Below are positions 1 to 12,377 of a DNA stretch of 64,000 nucleotides, piece by piece (position 1 is the stretch's first letter; each line of letters starts with the position of its first letter). The DNA lies in assembly GCA_024195265.1 (NCBI GenBank), contig JAJLRJ010000010.1, positions 24,385,181 to 24,449,180 on the forward strand, given 5' to 3'. Position numbers and translations under genes: made by a program. The notes under the pieces are model-generated. The model was not told where the DNA came from. It worked only from the letters and a program-made list of their open reading frames with translations, and did not search any database. This stretch comes from Dendrophyllia cribrosa (taxonomy: Eukaryota; Cnidaria; Anthozoa; Scleractinia; Dendrophylliidae).

Positions 1-1713
1 TTCGGGAGCTTTTAATAAAGGCACGCCTGGACATAGAGAAGTCTGGGTACGACCTGGTTACCTGTTTTTTTTTTTTGGTGGGGGGAGACGTAAAGATGTA
101 TACAGTCAAATCTCCCATAAACGGACACCATCGGAAGCAAAAAAGTGTCCCCTTAAGAGAGGTGTCCGCTTCTGGGGAGGTGTCTGTTAGCGGAGGTTCG
201 ACTGATTCGACTGATTTCAGGCTCTGGTTACTTTTTAATAAAAGTAATAATAATAATAATAATAATAATAATGATGATAATGATTTATTAATTGATATAG
301 CGCCAAAACCACTACTTGCCTTATGGTGCTTTACATGCAAAATACATACATACAATACATAAAATACATAAATTAATAATACATAAATACAAAAATACAT
401 ACATAAAATACATACAAAATAAAAACAACAATAGAGCGTTTTCACTTGACGTCATAGCCGCCATATTGGTGTTCCCGTACAAAAGAATTTTAATTTGTTA
501 GGAACACCAACATGGCTGCCATGGCCTTTCACGTGAGTGAAAACGCTCTATATGTAAAATTATAAGATGAGAATCTACACTACATGACAAAGTTATAATA
601 CAAAAACGAAATAAAAATAAATTTATATATAACAAGTTTGTTTATCAAGATACACATGTATGTCTTAAGACGAGATTTGAAAATGCCTAAAGTAGAACTT
701 CTAATTTCTAACGGAATCTTATTTCATATTAACTTAGGCGCCGCAACACTAAAAGCTCTGTCGCCATTACTCTTAAAGAGTTCGTATCTCAAAGGGCAAC
801 CAACGTAATATCTTAAGAATGTGTCACATGCGAGAAGTTTTACTTAGAATTTCCCGTAACTATACGGGAGCGCAATTTTGCAATAATCGCATCCTTTGAA
901 TTAGGTATTTAGGTAAAAACATTGAGCCCAAACATTCCGGAAATTAATGCTTCACTCAGTCTCTGCTAAAGAGAAATATCGTCTCGCGCTTTTAGTATTT
1001 AATTTTTAAATTCAGAAGGTTATCAAATCCAGAGTCCGAGTGTGGATAGGACCAGGAGCGTAGCTATCTGTACGAACGTACGCACATGCGTACCTGAAAA
1101 AGTGGTGAAAAAAAGAGAGATTTGGGACTTGAGGGTGGTGGGAGGAGGTAGGAGGAGTGTTTGAAAACAGTGATCGTGCGTACCTCCGAAAAATTCTTGG
1201 CTACGCCCCTGAGGACAACAACTCATTGTCGTCTAATGGGCGCTGTTCTCTTTCAGTTGCTTAAAAAATGCAGTCTAAGTGTGGTTCGGATAATTATTTG
1301 GTGTCTAGCTAGCTCTTATCGGCAAGTAATACCGTGTGTGGATGTGACTGTGCCACACTCAGCTTTCCTCTCTCTTACGGAAGACAACTTATTCCACTAA
1401 AAGTCATGAAACGATTTTTATTTATATATCTGAATAAGTATTCGCCTTTTTATCGGATGGGTTTATGAGTTTGTGAGTTAATCTCCATACAAAAGGTGTC
1501 CCTTAACACAGATTTAGAATTTAAATCGTTACGTACTTGTGGCCGGAACTTTGATGCATTGTAACTTATGTGAATTTTGCAGATTTTTCAGCAGACGTGT
1601 AGTTATGGTAAATACGGTGACATGGACTATTTTTACCTCTGTGAGAAATTGCAATAGGTCAGATTGGCTATGCAAGAAAAGTCTCGTATCGATTTTTTGA
1701 TTAAAACGTTAAT
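1..1713. other. Intergenic, downstream of the PAN/EGF gene
   Basis: I see no gene here. The stretch holds a short T run near 65, a (TAA)n microsatellite at about 238-282, ACATA-rich simple sequence at 340-420 and a small palindromic MITE at 432-550. At about 1050-1212 there is a possible inverted-repeat element whose ends resemble GGGGCGTAGC. The short open frames on both strands lack splice signals or recognisable domains. Confidence 0.6.
432..550. repeat. Small palindromic MITE, TAGAGCGTTTTCACT ends
   Basis: The two ends are inverted copies: TAGAGCGTTTTCACT at the left and its reverse complement at the right. The inner parts (GGTGTTCC and GGAACACC) also pair, so the whole 119-bp element can fold into an imperfect hairpin. 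It carries no coding capacity. The transposase family is unknown. Confidence 0.7.
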
Positions 1714-2354
1714 TTAAGAAGCGTTTAATTTAGCTGTGCCATAGCACTTAAATTTTCCCAGTGTGTGGTATCCCTGATTGTTGCTGTCACCTGCATCTCC
1801 AAACCTCAGCTCTTTAACAGGCAGATGTGTCTTGTCAGTGAGGAGACCGCTGTCTTCCCGCCATGTACCTGCGTCATTCTTATCACAGTTACAACCAAGA
1901 TTGGAGTCTGCACATGAGTTGGTCATCCCGCATGCGCACTTGCCACTGCCTGGTGATGCTCCGCCCCAGTACGTCATCTTAGTAGAATTACGTGACACCC
2001 ACCAGGCATATCCGGGTGATCCGAACAGCTGTGAACCATCACACTCGTACGTAATAAACTGTTCACAGCGTGAGGACACTTTAGTGAGACTCTCCAGCTG
2101 AGACAGACTCGCTCCTGTGTAATTAATTCCACGTGAGTAGCTACCTGCACCGCCCCAACCGAGGCCATCACGCACCTTTGTTCTGCTCTCACTGTCGTGA
2201 CTGATGACTGTCACGCCAACTCCGTCCTTGTCAGTCATGTTGCAAAAAACTGTAAATGTTGCCAGACCTCCCTCGCCATCAGGATCAATGATGTAATTCC
2301 CACTTCCTGCTGTAGGTTTAAGGTGCTTGAAATTGCTGCATGACTTGGCAAATG
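1714..2354 (-). CDS. Terminal exon: contactin-associated-like/fibrinogen-like C-terminal domain
   Basis: The last exon starts after a TTTCTTTTCAG acceptor in phase 1 and ends with TAA. The translation runs from AFAKSCSNFKH through IDPDGEGG, FTVFCNMTDKDGVGVTV, CEQFITYECDGSQLF, MTYWGGA and WREDSGLLTDKTHLPVKELR to the end. This cysteine-rich domain resembles the fibrinogen-like segment of contactin-associated/neurexin-IV-like proteins and is common in coral secreted proteins. The open frame continues upstream past the acceptor into intron; the exon start given here is set by splice phase. Confidence 0.85.
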
Positions 2355-5300
2355 CTGAAAAGAAACTTAACAATAACTCCTTCAATTCATTGCTCCGGTT
2401 ATTCAATTACACATTACACAGATAAGCCTTTTACTTGTCCTTACATATCTTCTCTGGAAATGTACGAATCATACAATAAATCAGGCCAAAAATGACAAAC
2501 CATCTATCGTTACACAGGACGAAATAATGAATTTACTAATCTTTAAGAGAAAATTAAATTTTACTTAAAGGTAGCGAAAATCTTTAAGTTGAGACGTAAA
2601 TACTCTTAAATGTATTAAAGTTAGTAAGTATCTTTAATATGTGTTTAAGAACCTTTACGTTATCTTTAATTCAACTTTCCAACAACTTAAAGACACTTAA
2701 AGGCAACTTAAATTGTTCATTACTAGCTTTAAGTGTTGTCAAGTAAAGGCTTATTTAAGTAATTTACGGTGCACTTAAAGATAGTCGAAATTGTTCTTTA
2801 AGTTTTCTTTAATGAACCTTTACTTGCACTTAAAGTCGTTATTTCGTCCTGTGTATATAGTTGCCTTTCATGCATGATCAGTTTGCGTTACAATATTGCG
2901 TTACTTCGTCCGCGAAGTACTGGGCATCAGATTTTAAAGCCGTGACCATGCGCAGAAGCTTCCTCTTTTCGAACGTTATGTACGAATCTGCAAACGTTTC
3001 GATCAGAGCTGCGGGCAAACCAAGAGGTTGAATCACGGCTCAGAGGCTGAAATTCGAAAAAATCCACCGTTTGCAGAGTGCCTGGTACATCATCTAAGTA
3101 CGAGAGGGCTTAAAGAGGTGTAATCGGGCCGATGAACCGATCCGAGAGCATAAAAGAAAGACCACTCCGGTGGTGCCAAAACGTTTCAGCCTCGTTCTGC
3201 AAACGGTGAAGACACTGCAGCGAGCCAAAAGGTACATTTCTGTGAGTTTCGGCTTTAGAATAAACGGCAAGCGAAGTTTTAAGCTTTGATTTTTGGTTCG
3301 CTGGAGTGTTTATAAAATCCTTCTAAAGACAGAATGTATTGCTTCCCTTCAGATTTGCTCTAAAAATACCCATAATTCATAGCGGGCAAACGTTGTTAGC
3401 GGTTAATGACTGACTAGACATCTGACTGTGTTGTTTTAATATTTCGCAAGCAGATCCTGCATCGAAGGAAGCAGAAATAAGAAGAGTTGAACGCCAAAGA
3501 AAACGTAAGTGAATCATTTCCTTTGCAGGTTTACAATGTGAACTGCATTGACCAAAGGAGATCAAAATATCGATCAATTGTTACGTTACTGAGACAGAAA
3601 CGAATTTCGAATGAACACAATTAAGCGTGAACCGCGAGTATAGAATCTGAACATGCTTGTCAAGGCATATAATGGTGTCGCTTCCTTTCGAAGCTTTTAA
3701 CCTTTGAATTCAAACGTTATTTAACTTGTCTTCACGGATAAAAGGTGCTGCATTTTAAAAGCCAGCCGGTCGACGGAATGCTAGTTGGTGCATGATCGCT
3801 TTGAAACAAACACGAGGAGAAATATGATGCCCTGAATGCAGTGCGGAAGAAATACGATCTAAAAATACAATCTATATTGTACTATATTAATTCCTTCTTA
3901 ATTAAACGTACGGAGGGACGTTACTTTCACAACAGCGTTTTCTTTGTTGCGATTTTATCGTAGTTTAATGGCTGTGTCTGAGAGGAACTGTTTCCATCAT
4001 GGTTTCGATGAATACATGTACAAGTAGTTCATGTCACGCTAGTGTTGGTCACATGTGCTCACAAATGAACGCTCGTTAATGACTCCTACCTTTAAAATTT
4101 TAGATAGCTTTATTGAATTTAACTTTGCCTTGAATTCTTGCTTGTGTTAATCTTATATTGCCTTGTAGTGACGGGGTTTTATTTGAGTGGTGAAATTGTA
4201 CATAGTAAAGTACTATCTGAAACTACATATGATCAATTTACTAAAAAGTTTATTGATCTAAACTAAACCTAACATCAATAGGTCTTAATAGGTCTTATCA
4301 CGGTTTTAACACGATTTATTCTCTTCTTTTACAGGTAATGTTAGTATTAGAGAGGCTTGCCTGTAACACTTTTACTATAATGATAGTGAAACTAACTGTG
4401 AGGTGAGCCCTTTTACCCAAAGCAAGTGTGAATTCTAACCTTAACTGAATTTTTAGCCCTAGTGTAGCCTTAACCCCTAACTGCAGGCTAAAAATTAATT
4501 CCAGTGCTTGGTGGCCAGTCGGGCCAGTTTCCTTGAGTTTTTAGTGGCCCATCCATCCCAAGAGCGTTAAGGTTACAGTGTACCTTCGGGGGTGTCTCCA
4601 GTATAACAGCTGTAGCGTCTTAAGATTACACTTAGTATACCTAAACCCAGATATCAAATTAAAGCTTATAGAGCTGGCTATCTAAATATGGAAACATTTG
4701 GTAATAAAATGAATTGTCTAATTTTTCATGACGTCTAAATTCGAACGTCCGAATCGGCTTTAAAACGCTATAACTCAAAGCGATTATTGTATTTTGCTAA
4801 TTTGATTTGTTCTCGGATTTCCGGACACGAAGCGCTAAAAAAACGTGTCGGCGATTTCCCATATTCAATTGCAGTGAAAAGTTACAGAATATTTTCGAAA
4901 AAGGGAGAAAAAAATATTGGAGTGATCGCACGGAAATGGCTCTTGGCGAAAAAATTTTCGGAAATAAGAAATTCGCCGACATATTTTTGTTAATTATGTG
5001 TTAGCCTAGCTTCTGTCCAAATTTGAGGAAAATCGAACAAATTCCCTTTGAGTTGTAGCTCTTTAAAATGCCCCCTACAAGCGAAAAATTAACTTTGAGA
5101 AAACAGCGCTTAAAAAAAACATATCGCTTCATAAACAAACTCCGCCCACAAAAGTTATACCGTCATTTCTCCGTCAATTTTCACTATTTTTCGATAATTT
5201 TTTTTTTGGATGAAAGTTCATTCTGTACACTTTATTTTGACGCCAAAAAAAAAAAATTCAATAAATTTTCGATCTGAAGGTACACTGTAACCTTAACTGA

Positions 5301-8300
5301 GGAAATAACACAAAAAGGCATATAATGCCCCCAGTGATGCCCTGAGACATTTTTTTAACATTTCAGCCATTCATTTGGCAATATAAAATCATTTGAGGTG
5401 TTGAAACTGAGCAAAAGGTCCACAGGACGAAATAACGATTTTAAGTGCAAGTAAAGGTTCATTAAAGATTAGTAAATTCATTATTTCGTCCTGTGAACGC
5501 GAATTATTAGCCATAAAGGCTTGCCGGCTTAAACAGGCTATGTTAAGAAGATCTTGCTGTATTTTGGTCAAGTCAACTTGAAGGAGGCGGAGAAAAGATG
5601 CATGCTCTAATTAATCCAACTGGTGTGTATTAATTATAACTGAATGGCGCGGCGAAAATATTTCTGCAACTTGTTATGACTGGTAACATCTTGGTGAAGT
5701 TCTAGTCTGGGCTAACATACATCTAGAGAGCTTGGTACAAAAATCAACGGAATATGAATTTTACTTATAGCGGAGCTCTCGCGGGCCGAAGGCCCGCTCG
5801 CGTAGCTCCATACTCATAGAACCTATGCACTTTATTTTTCCTTGTCATGGCTAGCGGAATGTTTCGCGGGCGCGTCGCTCCGTGTGCCGTTGGGCGGGGC
5901 TAGCTCGCAGGCGCGTATGACGTCTCAAGACATGCGAGTATGACGTCACGCAACATCCAGGATCTTAGCAATTTTCAAGCCAAAGCTATACGGCCGAATG
6001 TCACGTCAGCTCGGTAAACACTTTGATGTTTTGCTTTTTTAGTAGGGAAACCGCTTCAAATCAGAGTCGTTATTTCCTTACATTTTTTCGCGGTTTGCTA
6101 CTCAAGACAGGGATACTAACTAAGGGATACTCAGAAGCCGCTATAGTGGAAAAAGAAGAGCTTTCTGGGATGAAATCTTGCTTCGAGGAACCTCATACGT
6201 TTTTATCAATGCGGGAGCAATGCGGGGAGATGTTTCTCACTTCGGATTTCAGAACTGAACTCCGAAGAAGCGGAGATGTAAAAAATTTCCAGCAGTCAAG
6301 GAACTTAAAGGTAAAATAAATTACATTTTTCGATGGGAATTTATGTTGATATCAATCTGTGATTGACTTTTTCTTTGGGTTCTCTTTAGTTTTGGAGAAA
6401 TATTTATAAAATGTGCTCAAATTCAGTCGTTTTGCTTTCTTTCATCGAAGACAGCTCGGCCTCGATGCGCTATAAATGGTTCGCGTTTTGCTTTTTAAAA
6501 ACATAAACTTATGGAGATTTGAATAAATTTTTTCGAAAGATGATTGTGTTGTCCGTTTTTATGTAATTGTTCATTCAGTACATAGGTTGAAAGCGATTTT
6601 ATGTAAACAAAACAAGACTTTGATTTTATAGTTCTTACTTCACTCGTGTCACCTTTTAATATGCAAATATATTTGTTTATTTTTTGCAATTTTGATTCCC
6701 AAATCAGTTTCTCGGGCAATTTTTGATACACAACGGGTGTACTGTATATTATTCGGAAATTTTGTTTTTGTTTCTTGTGAACTTTTGTACGGTCTAAATG
6801 TACTGCATGTGCAGACGGTCGCGTAATATAGTTTTTGAGAATTGCTAAAATTGAAAAATAGCCCAGTCGTCAATCTTAATTCTTGTGCTTCCGACCTTTC
6901 ACTTTAGTTACGTTTATCATCGTCTTTCTGTTGAGAGAGCTACGCTGTTAGGCTTAGCCTATCTATATATATTAAAATTAACCTAGATTTTACAAAACAT
7001 GCATATGACTGTATCACTTGTGTATTCCAATATGGGCAGTTCAGAAGGAAGGGGAGCACATAAAAAGAACATTTTATGGGAAGGGTTCGAATTCATTTTA
7101 TTGCACAGAGGTCCATAACATTCTACCAAGCCCATTCCCCACTTACACCAAACAGGCGCGTACCTGCCTTTTAAGCAAATAAGCACGGGCTTATTACAGG
7201 CCGTTCAGACGGTATAATAACGTTTTTTTAAAATGTTGTATTAGAACGATTCACAAAGCTCGGCTGCTCCACTAAGCGGTGATCCAACTGTAGACTTAGT
7301 AGTGTAGACTTGTTGAAAGGCGTATTTACAAGAGCATTACTCGATCACAACTCGCTCTACGGCCGGAGGCCGGATGTAACGTCCCGAGGCCGGACGTAAC
7401 GTCCCGTCGTTTGACATGTAAGGTCTGGTACTTTCACACGAAATAGTTATTTTCTTAAGTGTAAATAAATCGGATGGTTTTGTATTTTTTTTATCAGAGA
7501 TAGAGTTGAGCCTTATTTTGCTAACTTAACACTATGATTCCATTGGAATCTACTGAAAACGGAAACCTACAGACCGTGATGATTATCATAATTGCCAATT
7601 CAAATATTAATTTTTTTGTTACATTTTAATGCATTATTAAAAGACCTTCCCGGTTAACCACTTCCAGCCCAGGGAACGCATGAAATGGCGATTCAGAGAG
7701 TCCAATTTCAAAAATTTCCCACACACAAATCAGTTAATCAGTGTCAGCCCCTTACTGTCTATATAGTTTTCCAGAAGATCAATAACTCGCTTGGTTAAAA
7801 GATGTTTGTATTATTCACTTTCGCGTTACAATCTAGACTTCTTTCAAACTTCCAGTCTGAAAAATTAACTTATAATCTCGAGCGGTTCCTCACTACAAGC
7901 ATGAATGACACTCCATCGGCCGGCGGTTTAGTTTTGTTGCATTGAATTGCAAGTGCCGTTTGGAGCACGATTAAGATGATAAACATTGGGTTAGAATGTC
8001 AGGATATTAATGTGTTTTAAAAATTGAAAAGGTCCTTTCAGGACGAATTGGCCTCTAACCCCATAAGTCCGTTTGTGTTATAATTTACCCCGACAGCATC
8101 CCGTCCCGAAGGCGCGAGCTTCTTAGTGAAGTTATTTAATCTATTTTATTCCCCGAGAGTAAAACGTGTACGTTTTCATGCATCTAAATAAGCATCAAAC
8201 GAATAGTACTGTATATGAGACGGTGAAACAAGTTGATACCTGCACACGAGCGCCCCTTTCCAATAAAGCCCCTTTTACATCTGCAATGAAAGGAGCCAGG

Positions 8301-11300
8301 AATGTTTTTACAGGTTGCGTTCTCATGGCAGTCATGGGTGCCGTCTTTGCATTCGTTGACGTCTACATTACATGAAGAGAAGTAAAATAAAATAAACGGT
8401 CTTAGACACACACACAAATCAGTTAATCAGTGTACCCCTTACTGTCTATATAGTTTTCCAGAAGATCAATAACTCGCTTGGTTAAAAGATGTTTGTATTA
8501 TATTCACTTTCGCGTTACAATCTGGACTTCTACAGACTATATATATATAAATATAGTCTATCACAGGCATTCATAATTAATTGACTTCTTCATAGTAAAA
8601 ATAAAACAACATAAATGAAGATACACAAATTGGAGTGTTTTGTGTGAGTCACCTATATTTCGATCGGATACACCCTGATGAAGGTCGATGTATCCGATCG
8701 AAATATAGGTGACTCATACAAAACACCAATTTGTGTATCTTCATTTATGTTGTTTTGACCATTATATATAATGCCAACTACTTAGTTTCCTCTCCATAAA
8801 ACATATGACTATTTTCCTGGTCTGTTGGGACTCGAATCAAGAAATGAATCTAAGCAATACGATTGTATCGTTAAAATTAGTGTTTAGGATGGCTGTTACC
8901 TGTCTCGCAATTTTCTCCTTTGTAGCCAGCTGGGCACTCACATAAGTATTTTTTATCCGTGTATCCCAAATAACACTTGCCGTTGTTAAGGCAAGGATAG
9001 GAGGCGCAGAAATTCTGTTCGTAAGAAAACACAATTTGTGAACATTATGTTCCTGTGGAATCAGTCTTTGCAAGAGTTTGAGACTTACACGTAGTTGCTA
9101 AGTTGAGGAGAGTGTTTTAGTATCAGCTGTAACATATGCACTAAAACAAGGACCCATTAAATGACTCCTGACTAAAACTAAATATTACGTCCTTGTAGCA
9201 ATAATGTAATCATCGCCATCTTTGCTACAATGATCTTTAAAGATATATTAAGACAAGAAGCTGTACACAGCTTAAACTCGTGGCGTCTTTACCTCATTGC
9301 AGTATTGATTCCCATGTGTTCGGAGTGCTTTTACGGAGTAAAATATGTCTAAAAAGTTGTGACTACACATTCACTACATTCAATAGCCGACACTTCAAAA
9401 CTCTATCGCTAATCAAATTGCAAGTTATATAAAACAAAAAACTTGCCGGAACAAAAATCACACAGCAATAAGCGGCGAACACAATAACAAACGGTCCTAT
9501 CCATCCATGAACGCCTTGCATTGTCTTGAAAACTTGCAATAGACCAATTCCGATATATTAAAATTCATACTTGGCTCCGAGGCTTAGGGGAATAAAACAA
9601 AAGAAATCACATCGAGGTTCAGGTATGAATAATTTATTTCTTTTGTTTTATTCCCCTAAGCCTCGTTTCCAAGTATGAATTTTAATATATCGGAATTGGT
9701 CTATTGCACGCTGTACTCATCCTTCTGCTTCTCAAGTCAACAAACGGAGATATTTTGCGGAATGTATTTCATGCCTGAAAGCCATATAGTCGTCGGCATT
9801 AACTAAACATGCGTGCATAAATTTGCATGCGCTAATGTAACAGGAAAATAAAAAACAAGAGGCTACACTGGTAGCCTATACTCGTGTGCTTGCATAAGAA
9901 AGTGTTACGGTTTTTTTAAATGGGTCACGCACCCCTTCCCCCTCAACGAATTTTGCGTGACACACTAAACAACACGTCGGGACACGTTTTCTGTACTCGC
10001 CGTAAATATTTAATTTATTGATTCCTAATCAAATCCATACTCGTCTAATATTTCCTAAACAGTGACTTATTTCTGTTACATTTGAAAAGGCTACTTTTAA
10101 AAGCAATGAAATCAGTAAACGACTGGGCAATTTTTCAATGTTAGCAATTCTTAAAAACAGTATTACGCGACCGTCTGTTGACAACTGTACTCGCGTTGAA
10201 TATTTAATTTATTGATTCCCGATCAAATACACACTCGTCTTTTATTTCCCAACCCGTGACTTCTTTCCGTTACATTTAAAAAGACTACTTTTAAAAGCAA
10301 TGAAATCAGTAAGCGACCGGGCTATTTCTCAATTTAACCCTCGGACGTACAAAAGCTGTTCATTTATCCTTGAGACGCATTTTGGTAAAGTTTGGCTACA
10401 ACCGGTTGCTATGGTAACGAGATATGACGTCATACGTAATATGTGGTCAACCCATTTTTGAAGTAAAATACGTGTTTTTCACCCTTTTTCAGCGAAAAAA
10501 CATATAAAATGCTACCAAAACCATCAACATGTTTAATTGTATGTTTTTTAGCAACTCTAGCAAACAATATTTGCAATTTCCGCATCACAAATTGATATCA
10601 ACATAGATTCCCATCGAAAAATCTAATTTCGTTTACGGTAAAGTACCTCGGCTTGACTTGGCTGCTTGAAAGTTCTTTAAATCTCGGCCGCTTCTTCGAA
10701 AACAAACATCGCCCCGCATTGATAAAAACGTATGAAGTTCCTAGAAGCAAGTTTTCGTCGCTTAAAGCTCTCCTTTTTCTCCACTACAGCGGCTTCTATC
10801 TGAGTATTCTTTAAAGCTGCTTTCTCTTTTCATTTTGAATATTTTGAATGTGTGTTATTATTCCGACAAGACAAACCTATGGTTTTGAAAACCTAGCACA
10901 TGCCGAGTGCGGCAGCCGTTTTTGTAAAATTTTTATGTTACGACCTGCTGACCCGGTTAGTAATAATATATGCGTGCATAAATTTGCATGCACAAATGTG
11001 ACACGAAAAAAAAAGAAAGAAAGAAAAACGGCCCCCAGACCTTACCTCATGCGCGCTGTGAGCATGAGTAAAAAGAAAACTCAGAGCCGGATTTACAACT
11101 CGTGTGCTGCGCCACGAGTAATAGGCTAGCCTAACAGCGGAGCTCCCAAGGAATAGCTAAATGTATGAATATATGGTTATATTAAAAAAACTGACCCATT
11201 TCAGTTTGCAATAGCTAATTTTCGAAACAGCCTGACTTGTTTTAAATATTATCGTAAATAAAAAGATTCGCCATACTGAATTTAGCAAAACTGTGAAGTA

Positions 11301-11768
11301 ACGAAGAGATATGTTGAAAACTGCACGAAATATGTAAAAACAAAAATTGAAGTTCACAATTGTTATAGGAAAATGTATTGCGCATACTGCATGTATTCGT
11401 TGATTTCTTTGTAAGAATCGGAACTTTCACTTCTTATACTTCGTGAATTTTGAAGCAGATCTGTACCAAAAGCCATCGCTATCGCCATATATATTATGTG
11501 CTATTTACAATTCGTACCTCTGTGCCTCTGTAGGTCCAGTTGTTTCTTGATTTAAGGTCTTTTGGATGCTGCAGGTGGTCTGAATTACTTAATTCACATA
11601 CAATTTTGTCATTAATTGGTGGACCAATGTTGACGGAAACACATTCACTCTTCATTGCGCATCGATAGTGACATGGTGTGTGTATTCCGATCGTAAGATT
11701 TAAAAACACGTGACCTTCCAAATAATGACCGTTGTTTGATGGAAGAAACTTGAAGCGTCGGCAGCCAC
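1714..11768 (-). CDS. Secreted PAN/EGF/EGF_CA/contactin-associated-like multidomain protein, 3' part of gene
   Basis: Span of a minus-strand spliced gene. Exons are joined from high to low coordinate: 11518-11768 (PAN/apple), 8900-9014 (EGF), 8240-8362 (calcium-binding EGF) and 1714-2354 (terminal, stop TAA at 1714). All junctions have AG acceptors and GT donors. The phases agree across every junction (in at 2, then 0, 1, 1), and the joined frame is open throughout. The first visible exon starts in phase 2, so at least one upstream exon, presumably with signal peptide and start, was not identified. Apple and EGF modules followed by this fibrinogen-like C terminus are typical of extracellular adhesion or matrix proteins in corals. 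Extracellular location follows from the domains; the specific function is unknown. Confidence 0.8.
2513..2853. repeat. MITE with CACAGGACGAAATAA terminal inverted repeats, copy 1
   Basis: The element starts CACAGGACGAAATAA and ends with the inverted copy TTATTTCGTCCTGTG. It is 341 bp, AT-rich with many CTTTAA/TTAAAG words and has no coding capacity. It is flanked by TA on both sides. A near-identical full copy lies at 59154-59493 and a deleted copy at 5421-5495. Confidence 0.85.
4571..5292. mobile_element. piggyBac-type non-autonomous element (TTAA target)
   Basis: The termini are perfect inverted repeats GGTTACAGTGTACCTTC and GAAGGTACACTGTAACC, flanked on both sides by TTAA (4567-4570 and 5293-5296), the target duplication of piggyBac transposases. 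The 722-bp interior has no convincing transposase; its short frames on both strands are low-complexity. A degenerate right end of the same family is at about 55603-55699. It would depend on a transposase encoded elsewhere. Confidence 0.75.
5421..5495. repeat. Deletion derivative of the CACAGGACGAAATAA MITE
   Basis: About 75 bp remain. Both terminal inverted repeats (CACAGGACGAAATAA and its complement) are present, with only the subterminal AAGTGCAAGTAAAGGTTC and TTAGTAAATTC parts between them. Relative to the full element one end is rearranged. Confidence 0.75.
6080..6975 (+). repeat. Dispersed non-coding repeat family, copy 1
   Basis: Copy of an interspersed repeat also seen at 13808-14310, 15303-15990 and inverted at about 10135-11140. 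Shared landmarks are GCGGTTTGCTACTCAAGACA near the left, CAGACGGTCGCGTAATA in the middle and GACGCTGTTAGGC-like sequence at the right end. The sequence between 5765 and 6080 may belong to the same element. No intact frame was found and the superfamily is not recognised. Confidence 0.65.
8240..8362 (-). CDS. Calcium-binding EGF domain exon
   Basis: This 123-nt exon enters in phase 1 after ...TAATGTAG and leaves in phase 1 before GTATCAAC. The split codon gives the DVNEC calcium-binding signature. The module continues with NATCKNIPGSFHCRCKRGF and ends in SCAG. It matches the EGF_CA family, whose rigid calcium-stabilised repeats link extracellular modules. Confidence 0.87.
8604..8757. repeat. 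Near-perfect hairpin repeat
   Basis: Two arms of about 70 nt pair almost completely: the left includes ACATAAATGAAGATACACAA and ATATTTCGATCGGATAC, the right their reverse complements, with a very short loop. It lies in the EGF_CA/EGF intron and is probably a foldback element. Confidence 0.8.
8900..9014 (-). CDS. EGF-like domain exon
   Basis: This 115-nt exon enters in phase 0 after a CTTACGAACAG acceptor and leaves in phase 1 before GTAACAG. It encodes a complete EGF module with six cysteines, including YPCLNNGKCYLGY and CECPAGYKGENCE, the classic PCxNGGxC and CxCxxGYxGxxC strings. Confidence 0.85.
9015..11517. other. Intron between the EGF and PAN exons
   Basis: Besides the foldback at 9543-9706, the right half (about 9900-11140) is an inverted copy of the dispersed repeat seen at 6080-6975. 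It has an internal duplication (about 9965-10155 versus 10180-10345). No coding exon was recognised. Confidence 0.55.
9543..9706. repeat. Long foldback element (CCAATTCCGATATATTAAAA)
   Basis: The left arm starts CCAATTCCGATATATTAAAA and includes GAGGCTTAGGGGAATAAAAC; the right arm carries the reverse complements. Arms are about 65 nt around a short centre. A partial relative with a larger internal sequence spans about 27540-28010 (GGCTCCTAGGCTTAGGAAC ... ATATATCGAAATTGGCC). Confidence 0.8.
11518..11768 (-). CDS. PAN/apple-domain exon
   Basis: This 251-nt exon starts in phase 2 after a CTTATTTTCTTAG acceptor and ends on a codon boundary before GTACGAA. The translation contains GCRRFKFLP near its start, then CHYRCAMKSECVSVN and CELSNSDH. 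The cysteine spacing (C, CxxxC, C, C) and the SVN and CELS strings are those of PAN/apple modules, which bind protein or carbohydrate extracellularly. The neighbouring EGF exon follows in the correct phase. Confidence 0.78.
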
Positions 11769-12377
11769 CTAAGAAAATAAGGGAAAATTCTTAGTGGCAA
11801 CTACACTTAAACAAAATACGCTGGCTTTGTAGATATTAGTCAGGAAAAAGTAAAAATTCGTGTTTCATATGTCACAGTTTTAAAAGATATAAATAACAAA
11901 ATTATAGAAACACTTGTATAATGAACCCATGCTACATGTAATGGATCCACTGCAGGAGTCTAGGACAAAAAAAGACAAAACTATAAAATTATAAAATTCT
12001 TAATCACTCCTCGCGTGTTTTTGTTATGGCTAAGAGCTCTAACAATTTTCGGGTCACCGCATTGCATTTTCATTATTGCCTGTTAAAAATCTCAATAAAA
12101 AAGGCACAGGTCTCACAATTAACTAAACAAGTATTTTAGTGGTTTTAAATATAGTTTACTCATGAATTCATAACTATTGCCGAGGACTTTCTTATTTCTT
12201 CGTACCGTCTGAGAAGCAAGATGTATGGAGCACGAGTAGAAATTCACGTGCTGTATCATTTATGTCCAGAAATGCAGGCAATATTGTTTAACGAGTACTT
12301 CATGTTTGAAAGAGTTGTTTGTCGTTTTCATAATACTTCATATGTGACACAATTTCATGTGGGTTTGGTGAACGTTA

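Larger units (their letters stand above)
2355..8239. other. Large intron of the PAN/EGF gene
   Basis: I see no supported coding sequence on either strand. It contains a 341-bp MITE (2513-2853), a 722-bp piggyBac-type non-autonomous element (4571-5292), a short deletion derivative of the first MITE (5421-5495), a dispersed repeat (about 6080-6975) and a GGCCGG/AACGTCCCG tandem duplication near 7360-7410. Part of the sequence at about 7721-7845 recurs at 8407-8532 in the next intron. Confidence 0.6.

Noticed and set aside
4787..5277. Short frames on both strands inside the TTAA element
   Set aside because: Low-complexity and overlapping on opposite strands; none resembles a piggyBac transposase.
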